This document shows positions 7,716 to 16,515 of a stretch of DNA of 64,000 nucleotides, one piece after another. The DNA comes from Dechloromonas hankyongensis. Lineage in GTDB: Bacteria > Pseudomonadota > Gammaproteobacteria > Burkholderiales > Rhodocyclaceae. Below the pieces are notes generated by a model. It searched no databases. It had not been told where the DNA came from and worked only from the letters and a program-made list of their open reading frames with translations. Numbering within the stretch: the first letter of the stretch is position 1; every line of letters begins with the position of its first letter. The DNA is taken from contig NZ_JAKLTN010000005.1 in assembly GCF_022012295.1 (NCBI RefSeq), forward strand, positions 57,943-121,942, written 5' to 3'. The translations under genes were made by a program, and so were the position numbers.

Positions 7716-9800
7716 ATGGCCGCAATTTCTCTGGGAGTGCAGAACTTTCTGGGGCGCCTCAACGTTACCCAACTTGCGGCACCGATTCTGATCCTGATGA
7801 TCCTGGCAATGATGGTGCTACCGTTGCCAGCGTTCGTGCTCGATCTGCTGTTTACCTTCAATATCGCCATTTCCGTCCTCGTCTTGCTGGTGGCGGTGAA
7901 TACTCAGCGCACCCTCGAGTTTTCCGTTTTCCCTGCTGTGCTGCTTGTTACAACCTTGCTTCGTTTGTCGTTGAACGTGGCCTCGACCCGCATCGTCATG
8001 CTCCAGGGGCATACTGGTCCCGATGCGGCCGGTAAGGTGATTGAAGCGTTCGGGCATTTCCTGGTTGGCGGCAATTTTGCAGTAGGCATCCTGGTATTCC
8101 TGATCCTGGTGGTGATCAATTTCGTTGTTATTACCAAGGGCGCCGGACGAGTAGCTGAAGTTTCCGCGCGGTTCACCCTGGATGCGATGCCCGGCAAGCA
8201 GATGGCGATCGATGCCGACTTGAATGCCGGATTGATCGGCGAAGAGGAGGCGCGCAAGCGCCGCTCCGATATTTCACGCGAAGCCGAATTCTTCGGTTCG
8301 ATGGACGGTGCGTCGAAATTCGTACGGGGCGATGCCGTTGCAGGCATCGTCATCATGTTGCTCAACGTTGTTGGCGGTCTGATTGTCGGTGTTGTTCAGC
8401 ACAACATGGAGTTGGGGCTGGCGGCGAAGAACTACACCCTGCTCACCATCGGCGACGGCCTTGTTGCCCAGATCCCAGGCCTGATCATCTCGATTGCTGC
8501 CGGTATGGTAGTGACCAGAGTGTCCGATGACCGTGATATCGGGCAGCAGGTGATCGGGCAGATGTTCCAGAACGGCCGGGTAGTCGCCATCACGGCCGCA
8601 ATCGTCGGTTTCCTCGGCCTGATTCCCGGTATGCCCAACGTGGTATTCCTGCTCTTGGCTGGATTGCTGGGCTGGTTTGCCTGGAAGATGATGGAGAAGG
8701 AAAAACACGCTGTGGCTACCCCGGTACAGGTTGCACCCGCGCCGGTTCAAGAGGCGATGGAGGCCACCTGGAATGATGTCGCACCGCTGGATGTGCTTGG
8801 TCTTGAAGTCGGTTATCGTCTGATTCCCCTCGTCGATAAGTCGCAAGATGGCGAGTTGTTGCGACGGATCCGTGGCATCCGCAAGAAGTTTGCGCAGGAG
8901 GTCGGTTTCCTCGTTTCCCCTGTGCATATCCGGGATAACCTGGAATTGAAACCCAATGCCTATCGAATTCTGCTCAAGGGGGTAGAGGTTGGCGTAGGCG
9001 AGGCGTATGCCGGTCAGTTCTTGGCAATCAATCCGGGCCGTGTTGCCGGGACGCTCAATGGTACGGCGACGACAGATCCCGCCTTTGGTCTGCCTGCGAT
9101 CTGGATTGACGCCAGTCAAAGGGATCAGGCCCAAGCCTACGGTTATACCGTGGTCGATGCCTCCACTGTCGTGGCGACGCATCTAAATCACCTGATTCTT
9201 ACCCACGCATCCGAACTTCTGGGGCGTCAGGAGGTTCAGCAGTTGCTCGAGCATCTCGGCAAGGAAATGCCGAAATTGGTCGAAGACCTCGTGCCCAAGG
9301 TTCTGCCGCTGGGTACCTTGCAGAAGGTGCTTCAGGGTTTGCTTGATGAAGGCGTTCATATCCGCGACATGCGGACGATTATCGAGACGGTGGCCGATCA
9401 CGCGATGCGAACGCAGAACGCCGACGACCTCATCATCCAGGTTCGCAACTCGCTGGGTCGGGCCATTGTGCAGCAACTGTTCCCCGGGACCGGCGAAATG
9501 CAGGTCATGTCCCTCGACCCGACATTGGAGCGCCTCTTGTCGCAAGCAGTGGCTGGTGGCTCGGAAAACACCAGTTTTGAACCCGGTCTTGCCGATACGC
9601 TCGTCCGTGAAACGGCTTCTGCTTCGGAACGTCAAGCGAGCCTCGGGCTCCCTGCAGTCTTATTGGTTCCGGCCAGCTTGCGTCTGCTGCTGTCCCGGTT
9701 CCTGCGCCGAACCATTCCTCAACTCAAGGTGCTTTCCCATAACGAAGTGCCTGAAGCTCGAATTATCAAGGTGACCTCGATCATCGGAGGTAGAACATGA
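7716..9800 (+). CDS. flhA: Flagellar export gate protein FlhA
   Basis: FlhA is the major export-gate subunit, using proton motive force and docking export chaperones. It has 694 residues: about eight membrane helices in the first 330 residues, with the conserved cytoplasmic loop RVAEVSARFTLDAMPGKQMA near 148-167, then a large cytoplasmic domain from about 350. Length is as in E. coli (692). It starts on the base after the flhB stop and overlaps flhF by four bases (ATGA), so the three genes are translationally coupled. Confidence 0.97.
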   Translation: MAAISLGVQNFLGRLNVTQLAAPILILMILAMMVLPLPAFVLDLLFTFNIAISVLVLLVAVNTQRTLEFSVFPAVLLVTTLLRLSLNVASTRIVMLQGHTGPDAAGKVIEAFGHFLVGGNFAVGILVFLILVVINFVVITKGAGRVAEVSARFTLDAMPGKQMAIDADLNAGLIGEEEARKRRSDISREAEFFGSMDGASKFVRGDAVAGIVIMLLNVVGGLIVGVVQHNMELGLAAKNYTLLTIGDGLVAQIPGLIISIAAGMVVTRVSDDRDIGQQVIGQMFQNGRVVAITAAIVGFLGLIPGMPNVVFLLLAGLLGWFAWKMMEKEKHAVATPVQVAPAPVQEAMEATWNDVAPLDVLGLEVGYRLIPLVDKSQDGELLRRIRGIRKKFAQEVGFLVSPVHIRDNLELKPNAYRILLKGVEVGVGEAYAGQFLAINPGRVAGTLNGTATTDPAFGLPAIWIDASQRDQAQAYGYTVVDASTVVATHLNHLILTHASELLGRQEVQQLLEHLGKEMPKLVEDLVPKVLPLGTLQKVLQGLLDEGVHIRDMRTIIETVADHAMRTQNADDLIIQVRNSLGRAIVQQLFPGTGEMQVMSLDPTLERLLSQAVAGGSENTSFEPGLADTLVRETASASERQASLGLPAVLLVPASLRLLLSRFLRRTIPQLKVLSHNEVPEARIIKVTSIIGGRT

Positions 9801-11263
9801 ACGTCAGAAAATTCATCGCCGCCAACGCAAGGGATGCCTTGAGGAAGGTAAAGGAGACCCTGGGCAACGACGCGATCATCCTCTCCAACCGTGGGGTTCC
9901 CGGTGGGGTGGAGATCATGGCGGTAGCCGCACGGGACATGGCCATGATCGCGCCCACACCGGTCGCTGAGAGTGCACCGGTCCAGCGGCCGCAGCCAGTG
10001 GTGGAGCCAGATGACGATTACCGTGTGGTGCTCAATTCGGCGCGCGCTCGTATTTCGCAGCCGGTGCCGCCGCCGGCCGCGGTTCGGCCGGCCCCCGTTA
10101 TGCAGCGCCCGCCAGTGAATCACGCCATTCCGCAGAGAGCAGCCGGTCCGGTCAATGCCGGCATTCCGAAGAATGGTGCATTGCGCAATCTGGAAATGGC
10201 TCGCCCGCAGCAGCCGGTAGCCCCGCGCCCGGCCGTCGCACCGGCGCCGGCCATGGCTCCAACTCCCGCTCCGCAGGCGGCGGCCCCGGCGCCGCGCCGG
10301 CCGGAGGCGGAGGTCGTGCCGATGGAGGTCATGGAGGAAATCCGTTCGCTGCGCAAGATTGTCGAGCAACACTTGGCTGGCTTCGCTTGGGGGGAAGTTG
10401 CCCGCTCCGAGCCGGTGAAGACAGATATCCTGCGCCAGATGCTGGACACCGGTTTCTCGCCGCAATTCGCCCGTGACCTGCTGACTGACCTGCCGCCGGA
10501 AATGAACAGCATCGAGGCCATGGCCTGGGTCAAGGGGGCGGCCGATCGCTCGTTGATGACCTTGGGCAACGAAAACGATATCGTCGACCGCGGTGGTGTG
10601 TACGCATTGGTCGGTCCGACCGGCGTCGGCAAGACGACGACGACGGCCAAGCTGGCTGCGCGCTGCGTCTTGCGCCACGGCCCGAGCAGGGTCGCGCTGG
10701 TGACCACCGACGGCTACCGGATCGGCGCCCACGAACAACTGCGCATCTACGGCCGCATCCTCGGGGTGTCCGTCCATCTGGTCAAGGATGCCGTCGAACT
10801 GCGCCAGACCCTGAACGAACTGCAGCACAAGCACATGGTGCTGATCGATACCATGGGCATGAGCCAGAAGGACAAGCTGGTTCCCGAACTGACCGACATG
10901 CTTGCCGGTTGCGCTGTCCAGCGCCTGCTGCTGCTCAATTCGACGTCGCGCGGCGATACGCTGGACGACGTGGTGCGGGCCTATGCCGGCGATTCGCTGG
11001 CCGGCTGCATCCTGACCAAGATCGACGAGGCGGCGAGCCTGGCGACGGCGCTCGATGTCATCATGCGCCAAAGCCTGAAGCTGCTGTACGTGTCGAACGG
11101 GCAGCGTGTTCCGGAAGATATCCATCTGCCCAATCGCAGCTATCTGCTGCATCGTGCCTTCAAGGACGTGCCGGAAAGCTCGCCGCACAAGTATGACGGT
11201 ATCGAACCGGCAATGATGATGGCCAATGCCGGCATGGTTGCCGTCGGAGGACGCCGTGGCTGA
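9797..11263 (+). CDS. flhF: Flagellar SRP-like GTPase FlhF
   Basis: FlhF is an SRP-family GTPase that marks the site where polar flagella are built. In 488 residues it has a basic N-terminal part (MNVRKFIAANARDALRKVKE), a long Pro/Ala-rich linker (about 50-170), an N domain, and a GTPase G domain. The P-loop GPTGVGKT is at residues 273-280, followed by DTMGMSQ (G3) and TKIDEA (G4). It overlaps flhA by four bases and the GTG-started flhG by eight. Together with flhG it suggests polar flagella of controlled number. Confidence 0.96.
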   Translation: MNVRKFIAANARDALRKVKETLGNDAIILSNRGVPGGVEIMAVAARDMAMIAPTPVAESAPVQRPQPVVEPDDDYRVVLNSARARISQPVPPPAAVRPAPVMQRPPVNHAIPQRAAGPVNAGIPKNGALRNLEMARPQQPVAPRPAVAPAPAMAPTPAPQAAAPAPRRPEAEVVPMEVMEEIRSLRKIVEQHLAGFAWGEVARSEPVKTDILRQMLDTGFSPQFARDLLTDLPPEMNSIEAMAWVKGAADRSLMTLGNENDIVDRGGVYALVGPTGVGKTTTTAKLAARCVLRHGPSRVALVTTDGYRIGAHEQLRIYGRILGVSVHLVKDAVELRQTLNELQHKHMVLIDTMGMSQKDKLVPELTDMLAGCAVQRLLLLNSTSRGDTLDDVVRAYAGDSLAGCILTKIDEAASLATALDVIMRQSLKLLYVSNGQRVPEDIHLPNRSYLLHRAFKDVPESSPHKYDGIEPAMMMANAGMVAVGGRRG

Positions 11264-12146
11264 TTTCCGCGTCGATCAGGCCGCCGGCCTGCGGCGTCTG
11301 CTCGGGGGCGGCCACCAGCTGCAGGTGGTCACCTTCGTCGCCGGTTGCGAAGGGGTCGGCCGCAGCGTGGCCGTGGCCAATATCGGCGTGGCGCTGGCCC
11401 GTCTCGGCAAGGAAGTGCTGATCATCGACGAGCATGCGCCGGGCGACGATATCGCCTCGACCTTCGGCCTGATCGCCCGTAACGACTTGCTGAACGTCGT
11501 GCAGCGCGAAGTGCCACTATCCCAAGTTCTGCTACAGCCGATGCATGGTCTGCGCGTGTTGCCGGCAGCACGTGCGGTGAAGAAACTGGGCCGCCTGTCG
11601 CTGCACCAGCAGCAGACCCTGCTCGACGCCATGTCCGGCCTCGAGCGCCCGGTGGACGTTATCCTGGTCGATGCCAGCACGGCGCATCCGCATGGCTTTT
11701 CGCCTTTCGGCGTGGCAGCCCAGGAGGCGGTGGTGGTCTTGTCGGGCAGCAGCGCGTCGATCACCGAAGCCTATTCGCTGATCAAGAAGGTCAGCCACGC
11801 CTTTTCGCGCCGGCATTTCCGCATCCTAGTGAACAAGGTGCGCAGCCAGCCCGATGCCCGTTCGATCTTCGACAATATCGCCCAGGTTGCCGCCCAGCGC
11901 GGTATCGCCCGTCTCGACTACGCCGGCGCCATTCCGCTCGATGATTCCCTGCGCCAGGCCGCCCAGCTGTGCCGGCCGGTCCTGATCCAGGCACCGGATT
12001 CAGCCGCCGCGGCGGCATTCCGCGACATCGCTTCCGACATGCTGTACTGGCAGCGCAGCGAGAGCGAAGCGGGTGGAGTCGAGCAATTCATGCAGCAACT
12101 GCTACACTTGAGCCAACGCATAACTCCCAACGTACTTCGAGCTTGA
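11256..12146 (+). CDS. flhG: FlhG/FleN-like MinD-family ATPase with degenerate P-loop
   Basis: FlhG proteins limit flagellar number, acting with FlhF and, in some bacteria, restraining the flagellar master regulator. I chose the GTG at 11256 because GGAGGA lies four bases upstream, giving 296 residues; an ATG at 11226 is possible but lacks such a site. Position and fold (P-loop, Walker-B-like VDVILVDAS, late VNKVRSQPDA) fit FlhG. The nucleotide loop reads AGCEGVGRS (about residues 29-37) instead of KGGVGKT, so both MinD-type lysines are missing and ATP hydrolysis may be weak or absent. It overlaps flhF by eight bases and fliA by one. Confidence 0.88.
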   Translation: MADFRVDQAAGLRRLLGGGHQLQVVTFVAGCEGVGRSVAVANIGVALARLGKEVLIIDEHAPGDDIASTFGLIARNDLLNVVQREVPLSQVLLQPMHGLRVLPAARAVKKLGRLSLHQQQTLLDAMSGLERPVDVILVDASTAHPHGFSPFGVAAQEAVVVLSGSSASITEAYSLIKKVSHAFSRRHFRILVNKVRSQPDARSIFDNIAQVAAQRGIARLDYAGAIPLDDSLRQAAQLCRPVLIQAPDSAAAAAFRDIASDMLYWQRSESEAGGVEQFMQQLLHLSQRITPNVLRA

Positions 12147-12898
12147 TGTATACCGCTGCCGGGCAGCCAGACAGGGATCAGTTGGTTCAGCGCTTCGTGC
12201 CGCTGGTGAAACGTATTGCCTATCACCTGATGGCGCGCCTTCCGCCCAGTGTGCAGTTCGACGATCTGGTGCAGAACGGGATGATCGGCCTGCTCGATGC
12301 GATTGACCGTTTTCAGGAAGGCTTCGGCGCCCAGTTTGAAACCTATGCCACGCAGCGCGTGCGCGGCGCCATGCTCGACGGCTTGCGCGAGAACGACTGG
12401 CTGCCGCGCAATCTGCGCCGCGAATTGCGCCGCATCGAGACGGCCATCAACCAGCTTGAACACGAGCATGGCCGTGTCCCGTCCGAGCGCGAACTGGCCG
12501 ACGCCCTCGGGATGTCGCTGGCCGATTACCAGAAGACCTTGCAGGAGGCCCGTGGCCACCAGCTGGTCTATTTCGAGGACATCTCGGGCGACGGCGAGGA
12601 AGACTTCCTTGAGCGCCATCTGACCGACAATGACGCAGACCCGGCAGCCATTCTGGAAGACCGCGGCATCAAGGCCCTGCTGGTTACCGCTATCGCGCAA
12701 TTGCCCGAGCGAGAAAAAATGATGATGGCCCTGTATTACGAGCAGGATCTCAATCTGCGCGAAATCGGCGAGGTCATGGGCGTCACCGAGTCGCGAGTCT
12801 GCCAGCTGCACAGCCAGGCGGTGGCCCGGCTGCGCGCCCGCATCGTCGGCGAGGTGCCGCTAGCCGCGAAGCGCCGCAAGGAGAAGGTGCATGGATAA
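12146..12898 (+). CDS. fliA: RNA polymerase sigma factor FliA (sigma-28)
   Basis: FliA directs RNA polymerase to late flagellar promoters. The 250-residue protein has sigma region 2 (VPLVKRIAYHLMARLP to YATQRVRGAMLDGLRENDW), region 3 and region 4 (EREKMMMALYYEQDLNLREI, with a helix-turn-helix ending in VTESRVCQLHSQAVARLR). I chose the ATG at 12146, whose A overlaps the TGA of flhG (TGATG). Two sites in this window match its promoter type, in front of flgM and one flagellin gene. Its antagonist FlgM is encoded about 2 kb away. Confidence 0.97.
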   Translation: MYTAAGQPDRDQLVQRFVPLVKRIAYHLMARLPPSVQFDDLVQNGMIGLLDAIDRFQEGFGAQFETYATQRVRGAMLDGLRENDWLPRNLRRELRRIETAINQLEHEHGRVPSERELADALGMSLADYQKTLQEARGHQLVYFEDISGDGEEDFLERHLTDNDADPAAILEDRGIKALLVTAIAQLPEREKMMMALYYEQDLNLREIGEVMGVTESRVCQLHSQAVARLRARIVGEVPLAAKRRKEKVHG

Positions 12899-13631
12899 GA
12901 TCAGCCTGGCTGGTCTGGTCATCGGTCTGTTTGCCATCATCGGCGGGCAATATCTCGAAGGCGGCAGTGCGGGTTCGCTGGTCCAGCCGACGGCGCTGCT
13001 GATCGTCCTCGGTGGCACGCTGGGGGCGGTGCTGCTGCAAAGTCCGATCCACATCTTCCGGCGCGGCATGAAGATGGCGAAATGGGTGTGGGTGCCGCCG
13101 GTAATCGAACAGAAGCGGCTGATCGAGCAGATCATGCTGTGGAGCCAGCTGTCGCGGCGCGAAGGCTTGCTCGCCCTGGAAAACCAGATGCCGCGGGTCA
13201 AGGACGAATTCGTCAAGCGCGGCCTGCAGTTGCTGGTGGATGGGGCCGATCCGGAGCGGATACGCGAATTGCTCGAAGTCGAGATCAATACCTTCGAGGA
13301 TGAGTGGCGCCAAGCGGCAAAGATCTGGGAGTCGGCCGGCGGCTATTCGCCGACCATCGGCATTCTCGGGGCCGTCATGGGGCTGATCCACGTGATGGAA
13401 AACCTGTCGGATCCGACCAAACTCGGCGGCGGCATTGCCGTGGCGTTTGTCGCGACCATTTACGGTGTCGGGCTGGCCAACTTGGTGTACCTGCCCATTG
13501 CCGGCAAGCTCAAGTACTACATCGGCCGCATGGTGGCTACCCGCGAAATGCTGATCGACGGCCTAGTCGGCATCGCCGTCGGCGACAATCCGCGCATCAT
13601 CGAAGGCCGCCTCAAGGGCTATCTGCACTGA
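12891..13631 (+). CDS. motC: Flagellar stator protein MotC (MotA/PomA family)
   Basis: This is the A subunit of an ion-driven stator, with 246 residues and four expected membrane helices: residues 4-20, 30-50, and a C-terminal pair around PTIGILGAVMGLIHVMENL and IAVAFVATIYGVGLANLVYLP. Its size is like PomA or MotC rather than the longer E. coli MotA. The cytoplasmic loop between helices 2 and 3 is charged, as expected for contact with FliG. It overlaps fliA by eight bases, and its stop overlaps the start of motD (TGATG). Confidence 0.93.
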   Translation: MDKISLAGLVIGLFAIIGGQYLEGGSAGSLVQPTALLIVLGGTLGAVLLQSPIHIFRRGMKMAKWVWVPPVIEQKRLIEQIMLWSQLSRREGLLALENQMPRVKDEFVKRGLQLLVDGADPERIRELLEVEINTFEDEWRQAAKIWESAGGYSPTIGILGAVMGLIHVMENLSDPTKLGGGIAVAFVATIYGVGLANLVYLPIAGKLKYYIGRMVATREMLIDGLVGIAVGDNPRIIEGRLKGYLH

Positions 13632-14422
13632 TGGCGCGTCGTCGTCGCGAAGATGAGCATGAGAACCACGAGCGCTGGCTGGTTTCCTACGCCGACTTCA
13701 TCACCCTGCTGTTCGCCTTTTTCGTGGTGATGTACGCCATTTCGTCGGTCAACGAGGGGAAGTACAAGGTTCTCTCCAACTCGCTGACCAATGCCTTCAA
13801 CAACAAGACCGCCGAAACAGGCGGGCAGCCCATCGCCGTCATCCAGGGGGCGCCCCTGATGCCGGTCAAGCCGATTGCCAAGCCGGACAAGCTGGCCGAC
13901 CAGAAGAAAGAAGAAAAGAAGAACGAGCAGCGGAAGAAGATGAAGAATGTCGCCGACGACATCAAGAATGCCCTGCAACCGCTGATTGCTCAGGGGAAGG
14001 TCAAACTGCTCGAGACCAGCCGTGGCGTCACCATCGAAATCAACGACAGCATTCTTTTCCCGGCGGGGCAGGCGCGATTGCAGTCCGCGTCGATCAACGC
14101 CATGCTGGCAATCGCCCAGGTTCTGGCCACTTCGGACTTTCCGATAACGATCGAAGGGCATACCGACAATGTACCGATCGCCACGGCCCAGTTCCCGTCC
14201 AACTGGGAGTTGTCAGCCATGCGGGCGACAACGGTGCTGCGCCTGTTCAACGATGGCGGCGTTGGGGCGGAGCGCCTGACGGCGATCGGCTACGGAGAGA
14301 CTCGACCTATCGAAACCAACACGACAGCGGAGGGCCGGGCGCGTAATCGCCGGGTAAGCATCCTCATCGATTCGGCTCGCCCGGAGGAGCCGACGGAAAT
14401 CGGCTCTGCGCGGGGCAATTAG
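13631..14422 (+). CDS. motD: Flagellar stator protein MotD (MotB family, OmpA-like domain)
   Basis: This is the B subunit of the stator. It has 263 residues, with one membrane helix near 20-40 that carries the ion-binding D22 in SYADFITLLFAF. A basic/acidic Lys-rich linker follows (KKEEKKNEQRKKMKN), then a C-terminal OmpA-like peptidoglycan-binding domain with IEGHTDNVPI, ELSAMRATTVL and ARNRRVSILI. I chose the ATG at 13631, which overlaps the motC stop. Whether protons or sodium drive it cannot be read reliably from the sequence. It is the last gene of the operon that starts at flhB. Confidence 0.93.
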   Translation: MARRRREDEHENHERWLVSYADFITLLFAFFVVMYAISSVNEGKYKVLSNSLTNAFNNKTAETGGQPIAVIQGAPLMPVKPIAKPDKLADQKKEEKKNEQRKKMKNVADDIKNALQPLIAQGKVKLLETSRGVTIEINDSILFPAGQARLQSASINAMLAIAQVLATSDFPITIEGHTDNVPIATAQFPSNWELSAMRATTVLRLFNDGGVGAERLTAIGYGETRPIETNTTAEGRARNRRVSILIDSARPEEPTEIGSARGN

Positions 14423-14456
14423 GCGCCATAAGGCGCGCCAGGTGGCGCGGTTCGGT

Positions 14457-14918
14457 TCAGGCCTGATCGATGATCCGGCTGCCGCTGCTTTGGTGCGTCT
14501 GGCCGTTCGCTCCATATAGCGTCTGGTGTTCGCTGCGCTTGAGGACCGCAAGCAGCTCGCTGGTCCGCTGAAGATGCATGGCAATCAGTTGTCCATTCAG
14601 GTCATGCAGTCGCTTGGCTTCGCGAGCCAAGTTCTTCACCGCCAGCCAGGTGTCGGCGGTCGCCTTTTGGTCAGGATGCACGGCCAGCCATTGCGACATT
14701 GCTTCGCGCGTATTCTCCCCTGGCGCCAGCTTCAGAATTTGGGCACGTATCTGTTCGTGGCGGTCCAGGTCTGCCAGAAGAATCAGTTTCCGATTGTTGA
14801 TGTCGGACAACGAGCCAGGGTCGGCACGAACCAACGCCTCCTGTTCCTGCTTCAGGAGGGCGATAAAATCACCGAGCAGCGCGACTTCCTGCTGCGTTAC
14901 AGGCTGTCCCGCTACCAT
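14457..14918 (-). CDS. flgN: Flagellar export chaperone FlgN
   Basis: FlgN is the export chaperone for the hook-filament junction proteins FlgK and FlgL. The protein has 153 residues, is predicted mainly helical, and has an N-terminal half (ALLGDFIALLKQEQEALVRAD) typical of the FlgN family. Its start overlaps the flgM stop (TGATG), which is the usual flgMN arrangement. It converges on motD, 34 bases away. Confidence 0.88.
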   Translation of the reverse strand: MVAGQPVTQQEVALLGDFIALLKQEQEALVRADPGSLSDINNRKLILLADLDRHEQIRAQILKLAPGENTREAMSQWLAVHPDQKATADTWLAVKNLAREAKRLHDLNGQLIAMHLQRTSELLAVLKRSEHQTLYGANGQTHQSSGSRIIDQA

Positions 14919-15190
14919 CAGGCTTGACGTCTGCCGATCAATTCCCGTGCAGATTCGATCAGGCCGTCCGCGATGGCTTCCGGATTGATCTTGAAGCGTC
15001 CTTCGGCGATGGCCTGCTTGATTTCCTGAATCTTCGCGCTATTAACCGGCGGCTGGTCATTGCTCTGCAGGCTTCCCGCGAGCGAACTCAAGCTCACTGC
15101 ATCCTGTGCTGCGTTCGCAGCAGGAGGGGCGGTTTGTTGCCTGGACGACGGCAGCGGTGACGCAGGCTTGTATGAATTGTCAATTTTCAT
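14918..15190 (-). CDS. flgM: Anti-sigma-28 factor FlgM
   Basis: FlgM holds FliA inactive until the hook is complete and FlgM is exported. It has 90 residues, with an N-terminal MKIDNSYKPASPLP and a disordered, Ser/Ala-rich first half. The C-terminal FliA-binding part runs through NSAKIQEIKQAIAEGRFKIN and PEAIADGLIESARELIG. It is preceded by its own sigma-28 promoter, so FliA drives its own inhibitor, as is usual. It also lies downstream of flgA on the same strand. Confidence 0.93.
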   Translation of the reverse strand: MKIDNSYKPASPLPSSRQQTAPPAANAAQDAVSLSSLAGSLQSNDQPPVNSAKIQEIKQAIAEGRFKINPEAIADGLIESARELIGRRQA

Positions 15191-15224
15191 TTTGGATCTC
15201 GCATTACTTTAGAACTCAATCCGG

Positions 15225-15251
15225 TTAACGACCAATTTTTCTGAAACTTTA
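15225..15251 (-). promoter_or_regulatory. Sigma-28 (FliA) promoter of flgM
   Basis: On the minus strand a perfect TAAAGTTT -35 box (15244-15251) is followed by an 11-base spacer and GTCGTTAA (15225-15232). The latter matches six of eight bases of the GCCGATAA -10 consensus. The site lies between flgA and flgM, 35 bases before the flgM ATG. Confidence 0.75.
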
Positions 15252-15253
15252 GC

Positions 15254-15931
15254 CTAAAAAGAAATTTCAATGCTGCCATCGCTTTTGGCCCGGCCGCTGA
15301 CGGTCTGGCCCGACGGCATGCGGATTTGAACAACTTCTCCCTCGGCCGCATTGGTCAATGCCTTGCCTTCGCTGCTCACCATGAAGCCGTTCCCTTGCGA
15401 TATTACGCGGACAGTCTGGCCTAGGCGAATCACGATAGGCGCGATGAGCTGATTGCTCCGTAAGGGTTGTCCGGCTGCCAGCGAGTTCCGCACGGTTTTT
15501 CCGATAGCGGCGGACGCTTCGTTGACGACGCCCGGCGGAAGCGATTCGAGATCTCCGGTCGAGGTAACCAGATCGCCTGCAGTGATAACTTGACCGGCAG
15601 TCAGGGGGCGGGCCGTACTGACGTAGGTGCCCGTAACACTTATCTGGACGGGGACCAGAACGCTCCAGATATTCGGGCCAAGGCAGCGGACGGCGACATG
15701 GGTCTTGCCGCTCATGCGGGTGCCCGGAGGGGCATAGGCCTCATGCGCTGAGCAAGCGGGGAGGCGACTGACATCAACCTTGCCCAGGGTGATATTGACT
15801 TTGCCCGGCAGCCCCTGGGTTTGCATCCGGACGTAGCGTTCGGCGGTGTCGAGCACGGGGTCAAAATTTACAGCCCAAGACTGCGGCAGGCAGAGGAAAA
15901 AAATAAAGAGAATCAACAGGCGACAGAGCAT
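15254..15931 (-). CDS. flgA: Flagellar P-ring assembly chaperone FlgA
   Basis: FlgA is the periplasmic chaperone for assembly of the FlgI P ring. I chose the ATG at 15931, giving 225 residues that begin with a clear signal peptide (MLCRLLILFIFFLCLPQSWA, then VNFDP). The C-terminal half is the SAF-type domain with ARPLTAGQVITAGDL, IGKTVRNSLAAGQPL and VRVISQGNGFMV. Further upstream in-frame starts would add a sequence that looks non-coding and overlaps the promoters. The gene diverges from flgB. Confidence 0.93.
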   Translation of the reverse strand: MLCRLLILFIFFLCLPQSWAVNFDPVLDTAERYVRMQTQGLPGKVNITLGKVDVSRLPACSAHEAYAPPGTRMSGKTHVAVRCLGPNIWSVLVPVQISVTGTYVSTARPLTAGQVITAGDLVTSTGDLESLPPGVVNEASAAIGKTVRNSLAAGQPLRSNQLIAPIVIRLGQTVRVISQGNGFMVSSEGKALTNAAEGEVVQIRMPSGQTVSGRAKSDGSIEISF

Positions 15932-16001
15932 GACGATATTTTGCCCGAGGCAGCTGCGCAACGGGGGATAAATCCGTTTGCCGGGCGGCAAGTTTTGCCG
16001 A

Positions 16002-16017
16002 GGCAAAGCAGGCGCCA
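16002..16017 (-). promoter_or_regulatory. Sigma-54 promoter of flgA (flgAMN)
   Basis: The minus-strand sequence TGGCGCCTGCTTTGCC has GG and GC exactly ten bases apart and fits TGGCACG-N4-TTGCW well. The -12 element is about 70 bases before the flgA ATG. It lies 36 bases from the oppositely directed flgB promoter. Confidence 0.75.
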
Positions 16018-16053
16018 GTATCGAAACTTGCCGTTTGAAGCGATAAGTCGTTA

Positions 16054-16069
16054 TGGCATGGAAGGTGCT
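16054..16069 (+). promoter_or_regulatory. Sigma-54 promoter of flgB (flg rod-hook operon)
   Basis: TGGCATGGAAGGTGCT matches the sigma-54 pattern, with GG and GC ten bases apart. It ends 31 bases before the flgB ATG. Activation by FleR (encoded near 39-40 kb) is likely but inferred. Confidence 0.8.
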
Positions 16070-16100
16070 TTTCAGGAAGCGAGTCTTTTGGGAGTCCGCC

Positions 16101-16505
16101 ATGAATAGTCTGCAACAGAACCTTTCGGTATTCAGCCAAGCCATGAATCTGCGCACGCAGCGCCATCAAGTGCTGGCGTCCAATATTGCCAATGCCGATA
16201 CCCCCAATTACAAGGCGCGCGACTTCGATTTTGAAAAGGCCATGCAGAACGCGATGGCCGGGCGTAGCGGCGGCGGGCTGTCGCTGAGCACAACGACCCG
16301 TGGCCATATTGCCGGTGGCGGGGGCGGTGCCGCTGCCCTGCAGTTTCGTACCACGACCCAGTCGGCAGTCGATGGCAATACGGTCGATATGGACGTGGAG
16401 CGCTCGCAGATCGCCGAAAACGCGCTTCAGTACCAGATTGTCAGCCAGTTCATCAGCGATGAGTTCAAGGGCATGCGCAGTGCGTTGTCGAGCACCTCGA
16501 GTTAA
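16101..16505 (+). CDS. flgB: Flagellar proximal rod protein FlgB
   Basis: FlgB is a proximal rod subunit exported by the flagellar secretion system. I chose the ATG at 16101, which has GGGAGTCCGCC upstream, giving 134 residues. The rod-protein signature NIANADTPNYKARDFDF is at about residues 31-47, and helical N and C termini form the rod D0 coiled coil. It heads the flgBCDEFGHIJKL operon behind a sigma-54 promoter. Confidence 0.96.
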   Translation: MNSLQQNLSVFSQAMNLRTQRHQVLASNIANADTPNYKARDFDFEKAMQNAMAGRSGGGLSLSTTTRGHIAGGGGGAAALQFRTTTQSAVDGNTVDMDVERSQIAENALQYQIVSQFISDEFKGMRSALSSTSS

Positions 16506-16515
16506 GGAGTAGGGA

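Noticed and set aside
14423..14456. Terminator between motD and flgN
   Set aside because: There are GGCGC/GCGCC repeats, but no clean stem with a T-tract on either strand.
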